Assembly: GCA_947503285.1 (NCBI GenBank)
Contig: CANNDD010000004.1
Location: 186,001-250,000 of the forward strand
Direction: 5' to 3'
Source: an uncultured Croceitalea sp.
GTDB taxonomy: Bacteria; Bacteroidota; Bacteroidia; Flavobacteriales; Flavobacteriaceae
DNA: 64,000 nt
This document shows, in pieces, positions 15,808 through 24,874 of the stretch. The notes below the pieces were generated by a model, which worked only from the letters and a program-made list of their open reading frames with translations, did no database searches and was not told the origin of the DNA. The position numbers were made by a program, and so were the translations under genes. Position 1 is the first letter of the stretch. Each line of letters begins with the position of its first letter.

Positions 15808-17598
15808 ATGAGAAAAGCAATGCACAGATTAACAGTTTTAAATACGATTGGTCTTACTTGTTTAACGTTCTTTATTATGCTTCCTAAGCTCACGAATGCA
15901 TGCACAATCTTTTGTGGTAAAGACAAAAATGGTCATGTATGGGCTGCAAGTAATGAAGATGGTTCCTATAGTTTTGCCAACTATATCAACGTATTTCCTA
16001 AAACGGAAGACACCAAATTCGGCTATTTCACACTTTCCTATGAATCTGAAAAAAATGGCGAAAACGGCGGTATCGAGGGCGGTATGAATGAAGCAGGACT
16101 GTTTTATGATTTTAACTCAATTTCCACGACACTGATTAAAGACTTGCATGAAAAGAAAAGTTTTCCGCAGGGAGACTTTAAAATATTAAGCCATATTCTG
16201 GCCAATTTTGAGACCGTACAAGAAGTAATGGAATTTTTCGATGTTTACTGGTTTGACGTTGGCTTCAATAGTGCACAGATGCATCTCGCCGACAAATATG
16301 GAAACTATGGGATTATTGGCCCTTCGGGCAGTAGACTATTAAAAAACGAGAAGTATCAAATTTCGACTAATTTCGATATCTGCGGAAATGAGGATAGTTC
16401 TAATAAAGAGCGTTATTGGAGGTTTCCAATCGTAAAGGAGAATCTTGAAAAGCAAGAAGTCGGGCTAGCTTCCTTCACCGATATTTGTGAAATGACCTCC
16501 GTAAAAGGGAAAGGTTTTTACGGAGGCCATACCATCTATACCAATATACAGAATCTTAATACCGGGGATATTTGGTTTTATTTTACTTCAGATTACAAAA
16601 ACCCATTTAAAACCTCAATTTCTGAATTAGTGTCAAAAGGCAGAAAATCTTATTTAATCCGTGATTTGTTCAAAACCCATCCTATATCCGTATTGTACGA
16701 CAACTATCTAAAACACGGGGGAATGTCAACCTTTAAAATTTACCAAAAACTTGATTTGCCTGAGGAAAGAAAGAAGGAAATAGGAGCTGTTTTCGTCAAT
16801 TTATTTAAAGAAAATTATAATGCGGAACTGCTACCATTTTTAGAGCAACATTTGAAATCGAATCCTACGGGACATTGGATGCGTTCTGCAAAAGCAATCG
16901 TATATTATCAAAATGGAAATGTTGAAATAGCAAAAACCATAATAAAGGACTACAAGAAGGAAGTACCCGACACCAGTATGGAAGTGGATAAAATCTTAAA
17001 TCTTTTTGAGGGGAATTTTGAAGCAAACACCAATGTTACCATTGAGCTAAACGGGTTTCAAGATGCCAAACAAGTCTTTGTAAAAGGGTTACCCGTAGCT
17101 TTTGATTTTCTAATTAAGAAAGATGGCAAATGGATAGGTAAATACAAGATTGATGAGGGTGTCTATAATTATTTGTTCGTGGTTGATGGAAAGGAGGTTT
17201 TAGACAGTAGAACACCTGTAAAAACGACAGCTTCCATTTATGAAGATTTTTACAGTTCGCATCAGCTGTGTGTCGGTCTTTCCAATGAAGCCTACCAAGT
17301 AAAGATCAAGGTCAAGGTTCCGAATAAAGATGACATTGTTTATATAGCGGGAAATCAGAGAAACCTAACCAATTGGAACCCTATATTTCGCTTACGAAAG
17401 ATCTCTGATTATGAAAGGGAAATTACCACAGAACTACATTTGCCCGCAAAATTCAAATTTTCAAGGGGCAATTGGAAAACCGAAGCCATTATGAAAAATA
17501 ATACGAAAGATGATAGTGGTGAATGGCTGCCAATGCGTTATAGTCTTGACGCTGATGATACCACTTATGAAATTATGGGTTGGGAAGCTAAAAATTAA
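15808..17598 (+). CDS. Secreted Ntn-hydrolase (linear amide C-N hydrolase-like) with C-terminal carbohydrate-binding-like domains
   Basis: 596 residues from ATG 15808. A signal peptide runs to about residue 31, and Cys32 in 'NACTIFCGKD' would become the N-terminal nucleophile after cleavage, as in choloylglycine/penicillin-acylase-type Ntn enzymes; 'WAASNED' follows as in that fold. Residues about 330-400 are helical repeats. Residues about 412-485 look like an AMPK/isoamylase-type E-set domain ('KQVFVKGLPVAFDF', 'YNYLFVVDGKEV'). Residues 490-590 resemble a CBM20-like starch-binding domain ('VYIAGNQRNLTNWNP'). The amide substrate is unknown. The domain combination is uncommon. Confidence 0.75.
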   Translation: MRKAMHRLTVLNTIGLTCLTFFIMLPKLTNACTIFCGKDKNGHVWAASNEDGSYSFANYINVFPKTEDTKFGYFTLSYESEKNGENGGIEGGMNEAGLFYDFNSISTTLIKDLHEKKSFPQGDFKILSHILANFETVQEVMEFFDVYWFDVGFNSAQMHLADKYGNYGIIGPSGSRLLKNEKYQISTNFDICGNEDSSNKERYWRFPIVKENLEKQEVGLASFTDICEMTSVKGKGFYGGHTIYTNIQNLNTGDIWFYFTSDYKNPFKTSISELVSKGRKSYLIRDLFKTHPISVLYDNYLKHGGMSTFKIYQKLDLPEERKKEIGAVFVNLFKENYNAELLPFLEQHLKSNPTGHWMRSAKAIVYYQNGNVEIAKTIIKDYKKEVPDTSMEVDKILNLFEGNFEANTNVTIELNGFQDAKQVFVKGLPVAFDFLIKKDGKWIGKYKIDEGVYNYLFVVDGKEVLDSRTPVKTTASIYEDFYSSHQLCVGLSNEAYQVKIKVKVPNKDDIVYIAGNQRNLTNWNPIFRLRKISDYEREITTELHLPAKFKFSRGNWKTEAIMKNNTKDDSGEWLPMRYSLDADDTTYEIMGWEAKN

Positions 17599-17635
17599 AG
17601 GATCTTGAAAGCTTTATTACGGTATTCCAATACAA

Positions 17636-19288
17636 CTACTTCTTTTCTTTGGCTTCAATTTTCTGAAGCATCCTTCTGGCTTTCACATCGACGGCACTGC
17701 CATCATTGGATAGGTTCAGCACTTTTTCGAAAGAATTTTTAGCACCTTCAAAATTACCCGTTTCCCATTGTGCTTGGCCTAAATTAGCCCATGTATTTTG
17801 GGATTTTGGAAAAACCTCTGTTGCCAATTCAAAGAAAAAGAGCGCGCGCTCGTTATCGTTACCCAACAATATGAAGGCCTTATTACTGATTTCACGTTCA
17901 AAATCAATAAAGCTATAGGCATAGTCTTTGGCCATGCGCTGTGCTGCAGTAATCGCTTTTTTTGATTTGCCCTCTTCAAAAAGTTGATTAAGGTAAACCA
18001 ATGGTTCCATAGTGAAATTTGTGGGGTAAAAGTCTAGAATGGTCTTCAAGACAGGGTCTTGATTGGTCACGTAGTCATTATAGGTCAATTCCACGGGATA
18101 GTGCGGTTTAATGAAATCAGCATTTTCCCATTGGGGTTTGTCTTGCCACCAAGCGAATGAAAGATACACCGGTAAGCCTGACTTCGGCAAGATTACTCGT
18201 TTATTGTCACCATAAAAGTTGATGTTCTCACTAGAAGGTTCCCCCACAAAAAGCACGTTGGTGTAATTGTCCAATTCATTGATCAGGCTTTGAGCGGCTG
18301 AGAAGGTGCGACGGCCTGTAATAACAAAGAACCGGCCCGGTTGGTTTATTTTTATATTGGCTATGATTCCAGTGATTATCGGTTTGTTCAAAAAATTGTT
18401 TCCACCACCATTCAAACGGACATCAATCACGAACTTTTCAACATCATTGACTTCAATAAATTTAAAAACCCGATTATAAAAGTCCTCAACTTTTTCATTT
18501 TTGTCGTTCCTAATCCTGCTATGCCTCACATAAACTGTTTTTTCTTTTGGTAGAAATTCGAAGTAATAGATTTTATCAAAGTTTTTTAAGTAATATGGCG
18601 TAAACGATCTATCGCGCCCATCAACCCAATCAGTCCCTGTAATGAGCTCTCCATATTTCATGGGTGCATCAGGTTTCGTTGTAGAAGGTATGCTATAGTC
18701 AAATTGTATTCCGTCTTTTTCTAGTGTAAGAGTGAACCTATCCAGTAAAGAATCCGTTACTCCTTGGGCATGTAAGACTTCTGGAAAAGTGAGATGGTTT
18801 AGCCCATACCCTTTATAAAATTGTTCGTTTTCAAGTGGAATCGTTGGCGCCACCAATTGAAGTGCTTTACTGATTTTCACCCCTTCAATTGCCACAATTT
18901 TTGCCCCGACAATAGTTCCATGGTCTTTATGTGCTGATTTAATGAATAATCCATCTTTGAAGTCATAAAAATCAATGGGGATATGATGAAAAGGAACCGG
19001 GCTCTCACTATAGCCCATTCTGGTATGGCCATATTTGAACGAGGCCATTATTCTCGAAAAGCCCACCACAACCTCATGCGCTTGCATATTTGGAATGGCT
19101 ACATAGAATTCCTCAACTTTTTCATCAAAAGCCTTCGCAGTTATTTTTTTAAATAAGAACGGATACTTTTCATGAACCGTCTTTTGAAGAAATCTGAGGT
19201 CTTCTTGCCATTTTTCAGAGGTAAGCTGTTCTTGGGCGCCCATGGTAGCACTGAACAATACAATTAGAAGTACGTAAACGTTTTTCAT
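17636..19288 (-). CDS. S41 (C-terminal processing) family peptidase with TPR-like tail
   Basis: 550 residues from ATG 19288, chosen because it begins a signal peptide ending 'SATMGAQ'; an upstream frame start at 19327 adds 13 unlikely residues. The tail-protease core has 'FVIDVRLNGGGNN', then 'FFVITGRRTFSAAQSLINEL', where the Ser of TFSAA is the nucleophile, then 'FVGEPSSENINFYGD'. A PDZ-like region precedes it ('GAKIVAIEGVKIS'). Residues after about 440 form TPR-like helices ('NTWANLGQAQWETGNFEGAK'). It probably acts in the periplasm. The convergent neighbour ends 37 bp away. Confidence 0.85.
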   Translation of the reverse strand: MKNVYVLLIVLFSATMGAQEQLTSEKWQEDLRFLQKTVHEKYPFLFKKITAKAFDEKVEEFYVAIPNMQAHEVVVGFSRIMASFKYGHTRMGYSESPVPFHHIPIDFYDFKDGLFIKSAHKDHGTIVGAKIVAIEGVKISKALQLVAPTIPLENEQFYKGYGLNHLTFPEVLHAQGVTDSLLDRFTLTLEKDGIQFDYSIPSTTKPDAPMKYGELITGTDWVDGRDRSFTPYYLKNFDKIYYFEFLPKEKTVYVRHSRIRNDKNEKVEDFYNRVFKFIEVNDVEKFVIDVRLNGGGNNFLNKPIITGIIANIKINQPGRFFVITGRRTFSAAQSLINELDNYTNVLFVGEPSSENINFYGDNKRVILPKSGLPVYLSFAWWQDKPQWENADFIKPHYPVELTYNDYVTNQDPVLKTILDFYPTNFTMEPLVYLNQLFEEGKSKKAITAAQRMAKDYAYSFIDFEREISNKAFILLGNDNERALFFFELATEVFPKSQNTWANLGQAQWETGNFEGAKNSFEKVLNLSNDGSAVDVKARRMLQKIEAKEKK

Positions 19289-19436
19289 CACTAGGGTTTT
19301 GTTGATTGATACACTATTTTTGTGCAAGCTCCACTATCTCCTATCAAGAAGCCAAACAACCTTACCGAAATGTCTTAAACGCGTTATGAAATGTCAATCT
19401 GGTGAAGTAATGAAATGGATAAATGCCCCATTTCAT

Positions 19437-20297
19437 TTAGCGTCTGGCCTTTCTTTCTTTTTTGTCGGTTTCTACCAACTTATCGTTCTTCCAGACACCG
19501 CTTGTTAAAATGGCACCATCAGATCCGTAGAATTTGCCTTGACCATTACGTTTATCATCTTTCCAAAAACCGACGTATTTTTCTCCGTTAGGCCAATAAT
19601 AGGTACCGAGACCGTTTCGTCTATCATTTTCATAAGCACCTATATAGTACTCTCCATCGGGCCAGTAGTAGGTACCTTTACCATGACGCTCATTATTAAG
19701 CCATTCCCCCTCGTAGCGGCTTCCAGAATCCAATAACGCGATACCTACACCATTTGCCTTATGGTTCTTGACCTGCCCTACGTAATGCATTTGGTTCCCT
19801 TTTTTACTATTAAAGGTCAAATATTCCCCGGCGGATTTCCGCTGCAGCTGATTTCGGAGCCGTTTAAGCTGTATTTTTGCCTTTTCATGGGCAAAACTCA
19901 AAGAATCGTAACGCCTAATTTCTAAAGGGGTCGCATTTTCTTGTACAATACTGGAATCCTCGAGCGTTTCAATAGCCAATAAATCATTTTTTTCAAATTG
20001 GTAACGCCTTAGTCTTTCGGTCAATAGAATTCGATATTGGATCGTTAGACTATCGGCGCCTTGTGCCTTTTGCAGGTCGTGATAGCCTTTGAGTGCCGAG
20101 CGATAATCATTCTGAACCACAAGGGAGTCCATGGCCGTTAAATTTTGATACACCCCTATTTTTTCACTTAGGGTCACTTGCTCGGTTTTCGATTGATCCA
20201 ATTGATTTTTTAAACCATTAGTGGTAAAGAGGAACACCACTATGAGAACCAATGAAATGGCCAACAAAATGTATGGGATTAATAGTCTTTTCTTCAT
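19437..20297 (-). CDS. Membrane-anchored MORN-repeat protein
   Basis: 286 residues from ATG 20297; an upstream TTG at 20333 gives an extra 12 residues and is less likely. A single TM lies at about residues 5-25. A coiled-coil-like charged region runs from about 30 to 165. The C-terminal 110 residues hold four or five MORN repeats of the form 'YEGEWLNNERHGKGTYYWPDGEYY' and 'GFWKDDKRNGQGKFYG'. MORN repeats typically bind membranes or lipids or act as rulers. It is the last gene of an operon with the DUF2490 gene (32 bp upstream) and the 655-residue gene. An imperfect-loop hairpin (19409-19437) without a T-run abuts the stop. Confidence 0.8.
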   Translation of the reverse strand: MKKRLLIPYILLAISLVLIVVFLFTTNGLKNQLDQSKTEQVTLSEKIGVYQNLTAMDSLVVQNDYRSALKGYHDLQKAQGADSLTIQYRILLTERLRRYQFEKNDLLAIETLEDSSIVQENATPLEIRRYDSLSFAHEKAKIQLKRLRNQLQRKSAGEYLTFNSKKGNQMHYVGQVKNHKANGVGIALLDSGSRYEGEWLNNERHGKGTYYWPDGEYYIGAYENDRRNGLGTYYWPNGEKYVGFWKDDKRNGQGKFYGSDGAILTSGVWKNDKLVETDKKERKARR

Positions 20298-20329
20298 TTC
20301 ATCAAATATTGTAGTACTTACGTACGATA

Positions 20330-21160
20330 TCAATCATTTAGATGTATTGCCGGTAATTTGTTGCGCACCCTTCTAAAATCGGGTGAAAAATAGAGATGGA
20401 AACGCAGTGTTAAGTTTTGTTTGAAAACACCTGCATTTTCAAGGGTCTGTCCCTGAGAATACATCAACCCCCCAGCTACGGTCAAACGGGGCGTGAGAAT
20501 GTAACCCAACGTTGTGGTCAAGCGTAAATCTTCCATAACACTACCTACCACGGCACGGCCACTTTGCATGATCAATTCAGCTTCTGGGGAAACGTAAAGG
20601 GTTTTAGGTTCTAGCTTATGATTGTTCAATGGAATTTTTGCCCTGAACATATAACGCCATCTATTGCGAAAGATATACTCACTGTTTTCTTCAAAACCTT
20701 GGGTCCATCTGTGCTCAATACGAATTCTATGATAGATCATTGCACTGTACACGGGCATGGCGAACTGGTACTGGTGCCATATTCTAAATTCCGGAACCAC
20801 GTTTCGATCTGTCGAGCTTTCATCGGTATTGAAATTGATACGCATTACGCCCCCGAGTGCGGCATTGATCTTCTTATTGTAGATGTACCCAATGGCGTGA
20901 CGGTTGTAGACTTGCCCAATCTGCCCGATAAATGGCGTTTCTTCTGTTTCCTCAAACCGAAAATGGGTTTGGGCTACCCAAAACAAACGTTTTGAAATTC
21001 GAATGTTTCCATAGGTATTGAACCAGGTTCGTGTTTTTGGATCTTTGAATTCAGAAAATGGCGGAAGCACTTCTTCATTCGTTTCTTGGGTGAATCCCTG
21101 TGTGCAATACATCAATAAAAACGCCACGAGTATAGCTGTATTCTTATAACGACCTTTCAT
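20330..21160 (-). CDS. DUF2490 outer-membrane beta-barrel-like protein
   Basis: 276 residues from ATG 21160. A signal peptide ends 'CTQGFTQ'. The mature protein shows repeated amphipathic strands with the DUF2490 features 'TWFNTYGNIRISKRLFWVAQTHFRFE', 'HAIGYIYNKKINAALGG' and 'YHRIRIEHRWTQGFEE'. The family is thought to form outer-membrane barrels; its role is unknown. The start abuts the stop of the 655-residue gene (21161), so the two are co-transcribed. Confidence 0.8.
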   Translation of the reverse strand: MKGRYKNTAILVAFLLMYCTQGFTQETNEEVLPPFSEFKDPKTRTWFNTYGNIRISKRLFWVAQTHFRFEETEETPFIGQIGQVYNRHAIGYIYNKKINAALGGVMRINFNTDESSTDRNVVPEFRIWHQYQFAMPVYSAMIYHRIRIEHRWTQGFEENSEYIFRNRWRYMFRAKIPLNNHKLEPKTLYVSPEAELIMQSGRAVVGSVMEDLRLTTTLGYILTPRLTVAGGLMYSQGQTLENAGVFKQNLTLRFHLYFSPDFRRVRNKLPAIHLND

Positions 21161-23128
21161 CTACTCTTTTGTTTTTAGGGTTGATGTTAAGCCGAACAAC
21201 TCCAATACCGTTTCGGGATCTGTTGTTCTACGAAGTTTTCGCTCTAGTTTTGCCGTGTTCTCAAGGCGAAGTTCCAACATGCGCTGATAGGTATCTTGCA
21301 TTAAAGCATTTAACGGTTCAACTTCATCACACTCAAGCCCTAGGGAAATTTTTGCCAAGAAATAAGGAACCAATACCTTTCTATAGGCAGAGGTGATTCG
21401 TTTCTTGACCTCTTCGTCCATAAGTGTAGCCATAAACGGATTCCAAATTCTATCTTTATACTTCTCTTGTATTGTTTTCCAGTTAGCAGGTAATATGGCA
21501 ACGGAACGGGCTAAATGCCCATATACCACAAAACAGTCCAAAAGGTCACGGGCATCTTTCAATTTGGGTTCTAAGCCTTCTAAAGAGGCATATTCGGTCA
21601 ATTCGGCATCTGCCAACGATTTTAATTGATTTAAAGCTTTTCGCTCTGCATTGCTACTTACGTTGGCGGTGTCAACGAACATCTTTAACTGTTGTTGTTG
21701 TGCTATCAAACGTTCTTCTATGGCCACAAGTTCTTGCTGACGTTTTTCATTGGTCAGCCTTTTATTTAGAACCTGCTGAATGGAATCCATACAGATGGAA
21801 GCGTAGTCCATTAGTTCGCCTAAGGACGCAACATTATTTTTTGAAAATTGGAATCCTTTGGCATTCGAAGCTTCAAAGTTTTTTTCCTTGGTTATGGAAT
21901 CCAATGTTATGGTAACCCTGATGTTCGTGGTCGGTTTGCCATCAGGCCAAAGGCTTTCTATTAATGCACCTAAAGGAAGGTGTCTCAAGACTTCTTGTTC
22001 CCGGTATTCCAATATGCGGGCAATAGGGTTTAAAAAATTTTTGGAGATACTATCCGTTACAGCATACAAATAGGCAGCTTCCTCATCTGAAAGTTTTAAG
22101 ATATTCAATTGCGTATCGCTTAAAAATGAATCGCTGGCCCCTTTAGCCTTCTCAAATTGTTGCGTAATGGAATCAAGTGTGCGTTCCTCATTATCGGTTA
22201 ACGGATAGTACGGTACCTTAACCTTGAATTCGGGTAGAAATGAGGATTTTCCAAGTTCTGAGAGAATGTCATCGATTTTCTTATAATACGTAGCATTCTC
22301 AGAAAGAAGGTACTGCATAGAACCACCAATCGATGTGCTGGAAGTTTGATCTAAAGATTGCCAAATAGTCAAAACCTTAATATAGCGGGTATCTAGGTTC
22401 ACGATTTGCGTGCGATTCGGCCTATCTTGATAAATTGGTATCGTTGTTAAAGTACCATCCAATTCGTATTGGATTTTATGTAATAAACCATCATCAAAGA
22501 ACCAACTCTCCGCAGCACCCAGCCCAGTGGATTCAAATAGGGACCATTCATCATGGGCCAGTCCATTTCTTAAAAAACGACCTGCAAGGGTCAGACTATC
22601 GTTTTCAATACGGAAACTTTGTTGCGGAACGCCTTTGTCAAATAAAATGCTACTTTTAAATAAGGTCTGCGAAACCTCGGAGTCTTCGATGCGATTAACG
22701 GTATATGTCCAGGTACCATCAGGCTTACCTTTGACCAAGTTACCCGATGCTTCTTCTTGTATTCCACTAACGGCAACACGATATTGGTAATCTATGACTT
22801 GGGATTCATTGTTTGATTTGAACTCGCCAAACTTAAAATCCCAAAACCCGGTCGGATAGTCATTTACATAACGGCCAGAGAAGTCGAAAGAATAATCTTG
22901 TTTTTGCAATAGAGCATCAAGATTTGCCCGTTTGAGTCGAAATGGACCATTTAAAATCGTATCGCCGTTTGAAACGACATAACCATACGTAGCGTCACCT
23001 GTATAATTACCGATGGTCAAAGGGCCCTCGTAACGGAGATTGTCTTGAGCTCGGGCCGAGATAAGGAAAAAACCAAAAAAGATAAGGTTCAAAATAATCC
23101 GTAAACAATGAGGTATACTGTATGTCAC
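21161..23128 (-). CDS. Large exported protein with MORN-like N-terminal part (unknown)
   Basis: 655 residues from GTG 23128; no in-frame ATG precedes the signal peptide, which ends 'LISARAQ'. The N-terminal 230 residues contain loose MORN/antitoxin-like repeats of the type 'GNYTGDATYGYVVSNGDTILNGPFRL' and 'NGLAHDEWSLFESTG'. From about residue 290 the protein is a long, charged helical and probably coiled-coil region. No catalytic motif is seen. It is the first gene of the three-gene envelope operon 23128-19437, which links MORN-type repeats on both sides of the inner membrane with an outer-membrane barrel. Confidence 0.6.
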   Translation of the reverse strand: MTYSIPHCLRIILNLIFFGFFLISARAQDNLRYEGPLTIGNYTGDATYGYVVSNGDTILNGPFRLKRANLDALLQKQDYSFDFSGRYVNDYPTGFWDFKFGEFKSNNESQVIDYQYRVAVSGIQEEASGNLVKGKPDGTWTYTVNRIEDSEVSQTLFKSSILFDKGVPQQSFRIENDSLTLAGRFLRNGLAHDEWSLFESTGLGAAESWFFDDGLLHKIQYELDGTLTTIPIYQDRPNRTQIVNLDTRYIKVLTIWQSLDQTSSTSIGGSMQYLLSENATYYKKIDDILSELGKSSFLPEFKVKVPYYPLTDNEERTLDSITQQFEKAKGASDSFLSDTQLNILKLSDEEAAYLYAVTDSISKNFLNPIARILEYREQEVLRHLPLGALIESLWPDGKPTTNIRVTITLDSITKEKNFEASNAKGFQFSKNNVASLGELMDYASICMDSIQQVLNKRLTNEKRQQELVAIEERLIAQQQQLKMFVDTANVSSNAERKALNQLKSLADAELTEYASLEGLEPKLKDARDLLDCFVVYGHLARSVAILPANWKTIQEKYKDRIWNPFMATLMDEEVKKRITSAYRKVLVPYFLAKISLGLECDEVEPLNALMQDTYQRMLELRLENTAKLERKLRRTTDPETVLELFGLTSTLKTKE

Positions 23129-23357
23129 GTGCCTAAAATGAAAGTTAGTTCACTACTAATACGAATAGTATACAACTTTAGATGTCGATAAGGCACGATT
23201 ATTTTAAGATGTCGGTAGCACGAGCCGATAAGCCCTAAGATTGAACCATGATAGTCGTACAATATGGCTTAAAAAAGGTAGGGGGCAATGACTTTAGTAC
23301 AACAGGCCGATTAGACCCGGTTATGCGAAGTTCGATGGTCTTGCGCGACTATTTTAA

Positions 23358-23657
23358 CTATATCAAAACAGCCAGTGTAATGGTATCTCCCAATTTCAAA
23401 TCGGCCTTTTTTCTAATGTCCGCTTTTAATGGAAGTAGGTAGGTACCATGTTTCTTGTCGAACCAAATAGCGGTATCCCATTTCATTCCATTGACTACGG
23501 CGGTGGCTTTCATGCGTCCCCAACCTTCTTCTTGCCATCGTAGGTTTTCCCTAATTTCTTTGGTTACGCCTTTTGGTAAGGAAACAAAAAACCATCCTCC
23601 ATTAGCATTGTGTTTCCATATTTTGCCTGAAAAATTATATTTGATTTTGGCTTGCAA
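23358..23657 (-). CDS. DUF1905 domain protein
   Basis: 99 residues starting at TTG 23657; no ATG is available in the frame upstream. It matches DUF1905: 'YNFSGKIWKHN', 'WFFVSLPKGVTKEIRE', 'GWGRMKATAVVNGMKWDTAIWFDKKHGTYLLPLKADIRKKADL'-type blocks cover the whole length. These small proteins have a beta-barrel fold and no established function. It stands 69 bp downstream of the MBL-fold hydrolase on the same strand. Confidence 0.8.
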   Translation of the reverse strand: MQAKIKYNFSGKIWKHNANGGWFFVSLPKGVTKEIRENLRWQEEGWGRMKATAVVNGMKWDTAIWFDKKHGTYLLPLKADIRKKADLKLGDTITLAVLI

Positions 23658-23726
23658 TTTTCTTTCAACTTTTTTAGTTATTGGGTTATTCCAATTGGGC
23701 TTAACATTGCCTTACCATATGGCAAA

Positions 23727-24860
23727 TTAATCCCACCAAGTCGTGTTGTTATTAAGATCATCCAACAAAATAAATTCCCCAATTTGAGGGGTGACCATGG
23801 GTATTTCAAGTTCCCGTGCCTTTTTGGTTACACGCTCCACAGGATCCGTCCAACTGTGTAAGGCCAATTTGAAACTTCCCCAATGTATGGGCATCATTGT
23901 TTTGGCTCGCAGGTCCACCGCAGCTTGTGCCGTCTCTTCAGGAAACATATGGATATCGGGCCACATGTCATTGTATTGCCCACATTCGATCATTGCAAAC
24001 TTAAAAGGGCCATAGCTATCACCTATCTTTTTAAAATGGGGTGCGTAACCACTATCACCACTAAAAAAGATATTTTCTTCTTTGGATTGGATGACCCACG
24101 AACCCCACAAAGTACTCTGGCCATTATCAAATTTACGACCCGAAAAATGCTGTGCGGGGGTACATACCAATTTAATCCCTTTAAAATCGATATCTTGCCA
24201 CCAGTCCAATTCCGTAATCCGATCTTTGGCCACACCCCAAGCTTCCAAGTGTGTCCCCACCCCCAAGGGTGTGAAATAATGCCCAACTTTTGGTCTTAGT
24301 TCTTTAATGGAGCCATAATCTAAATGGTCGTAATGGTCATGGGAAATTACAACCGCATCAATCTTATTGAGTTCGGCAATATCGATAGGCATTTGCGAAT
24401 TAAATCGATTTGTACCCAACCAATCGTGTGGGGCCGCCACATCACCAAACATAGGATCGATCAGGATGTTTTTACCTTCGATTTGCAGTAAAAGTGCTGA
24501 ATGTCCGAACCAAATAAGCCTGGTAGGGCCCTGATAGTCGGCAATAGCAGCGGAATCAATTTTTTTTACCTTAATATTTGCATCCGGACGACCTTTGGGG
24601 ACCTTAGTAAAGAAGAACTTCTTCGTCAAACCCAAGGTTTCCGAAAAACTTAGCTTTTTGGGTATGGAATGGTCCGTATTTACAAATTTGCCGTTCTTGA
24701 AATTTGGGGAAGAGGTATATTTCAATTGTAACTCTTTAGAAATGGTGCCCCCAAAACTTGGATAGAAATTGACAAAGGATAGGTAGCCAATCACAACAAA
24801 GAGTACAATACCCAAAACGATCCATAGCATAAACCTCAGTCTTTTCTTAAGCTTTTTCAA
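23727..24860 (-). CDS. MBL-fold metallo-hydrolase (NAPE-PLD-like), membrane anchored
   Basis: 377 residues if started at TTG 24860; the ATG at 24830 is an alternative that removes a basic decapeptide. A TM anchor covers about residues 11-35. The metal-binding motif 'VVISHDHYDHLDYGS' (HxHxDH) and downstream 'TPAQHFSGR', 'FFSGDSGY' and 'MPIHWGSFKLALH' define the metallo-beta-lactamase fold. The order resembles NAPE-type phospholipase D/UlaG-like lactonases. The substrate may be a lipid or phosphodiester (inference). It lies 14 bp downstream of the sorbosone-dehydrogenase-like gene, so the two are probably co-transcribed. Confidence 0.85.
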   Translation of the reverse strand: MKKLKKRLRFMLWIVLGIVLFVVIGYLSFVNFYPSFGGTISKELQLKYTSSPNFKNGKFVNTDHSIPKKLSFSETLGLTKKFFFTKVPKGRPDANIKVKKIDSAAIADYQGPTRLIWFGHSALLLQIEGKNILIDPMFGDVAAPHDWLGTNRFNSQMPIDIAELNKIDAVVISHDHYDHLDYGSIKELRPKVGHYFTPLGVGTHLEAWGVAKDRITELDWWQDIDFKGIKLVCTPAQHFSGRKFDNGQSTLWGSWVIQSKEENIFFSGDSGYAPHFKKIGDSYGPFKFAMIECGQYNDMWPDIHMFPEETAQAAVDLRAKTMMPIHWGSFKLALHSWTDPVERVTKKARELEIPMVTPQIGEFILLDDLNNNTTWWD

Positions 24861-24874
24861 CTTTCAAATGTACA

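Noticed and set aside
19409-19437. Hairpin AATGAAATG/CATTTCATT at the end of the MORN gene
   Set aside because: A 9-bp stem is present but no T-run follows on the minus strand, so it was not listed as a terminator.
23358-23657. Possible longer DUF1905 protein with an N-terminal extension
   Set aside because: The upstream frame has no ATG and reaches a stop about 25 codons earlier; the extension adds no recognisable domain.
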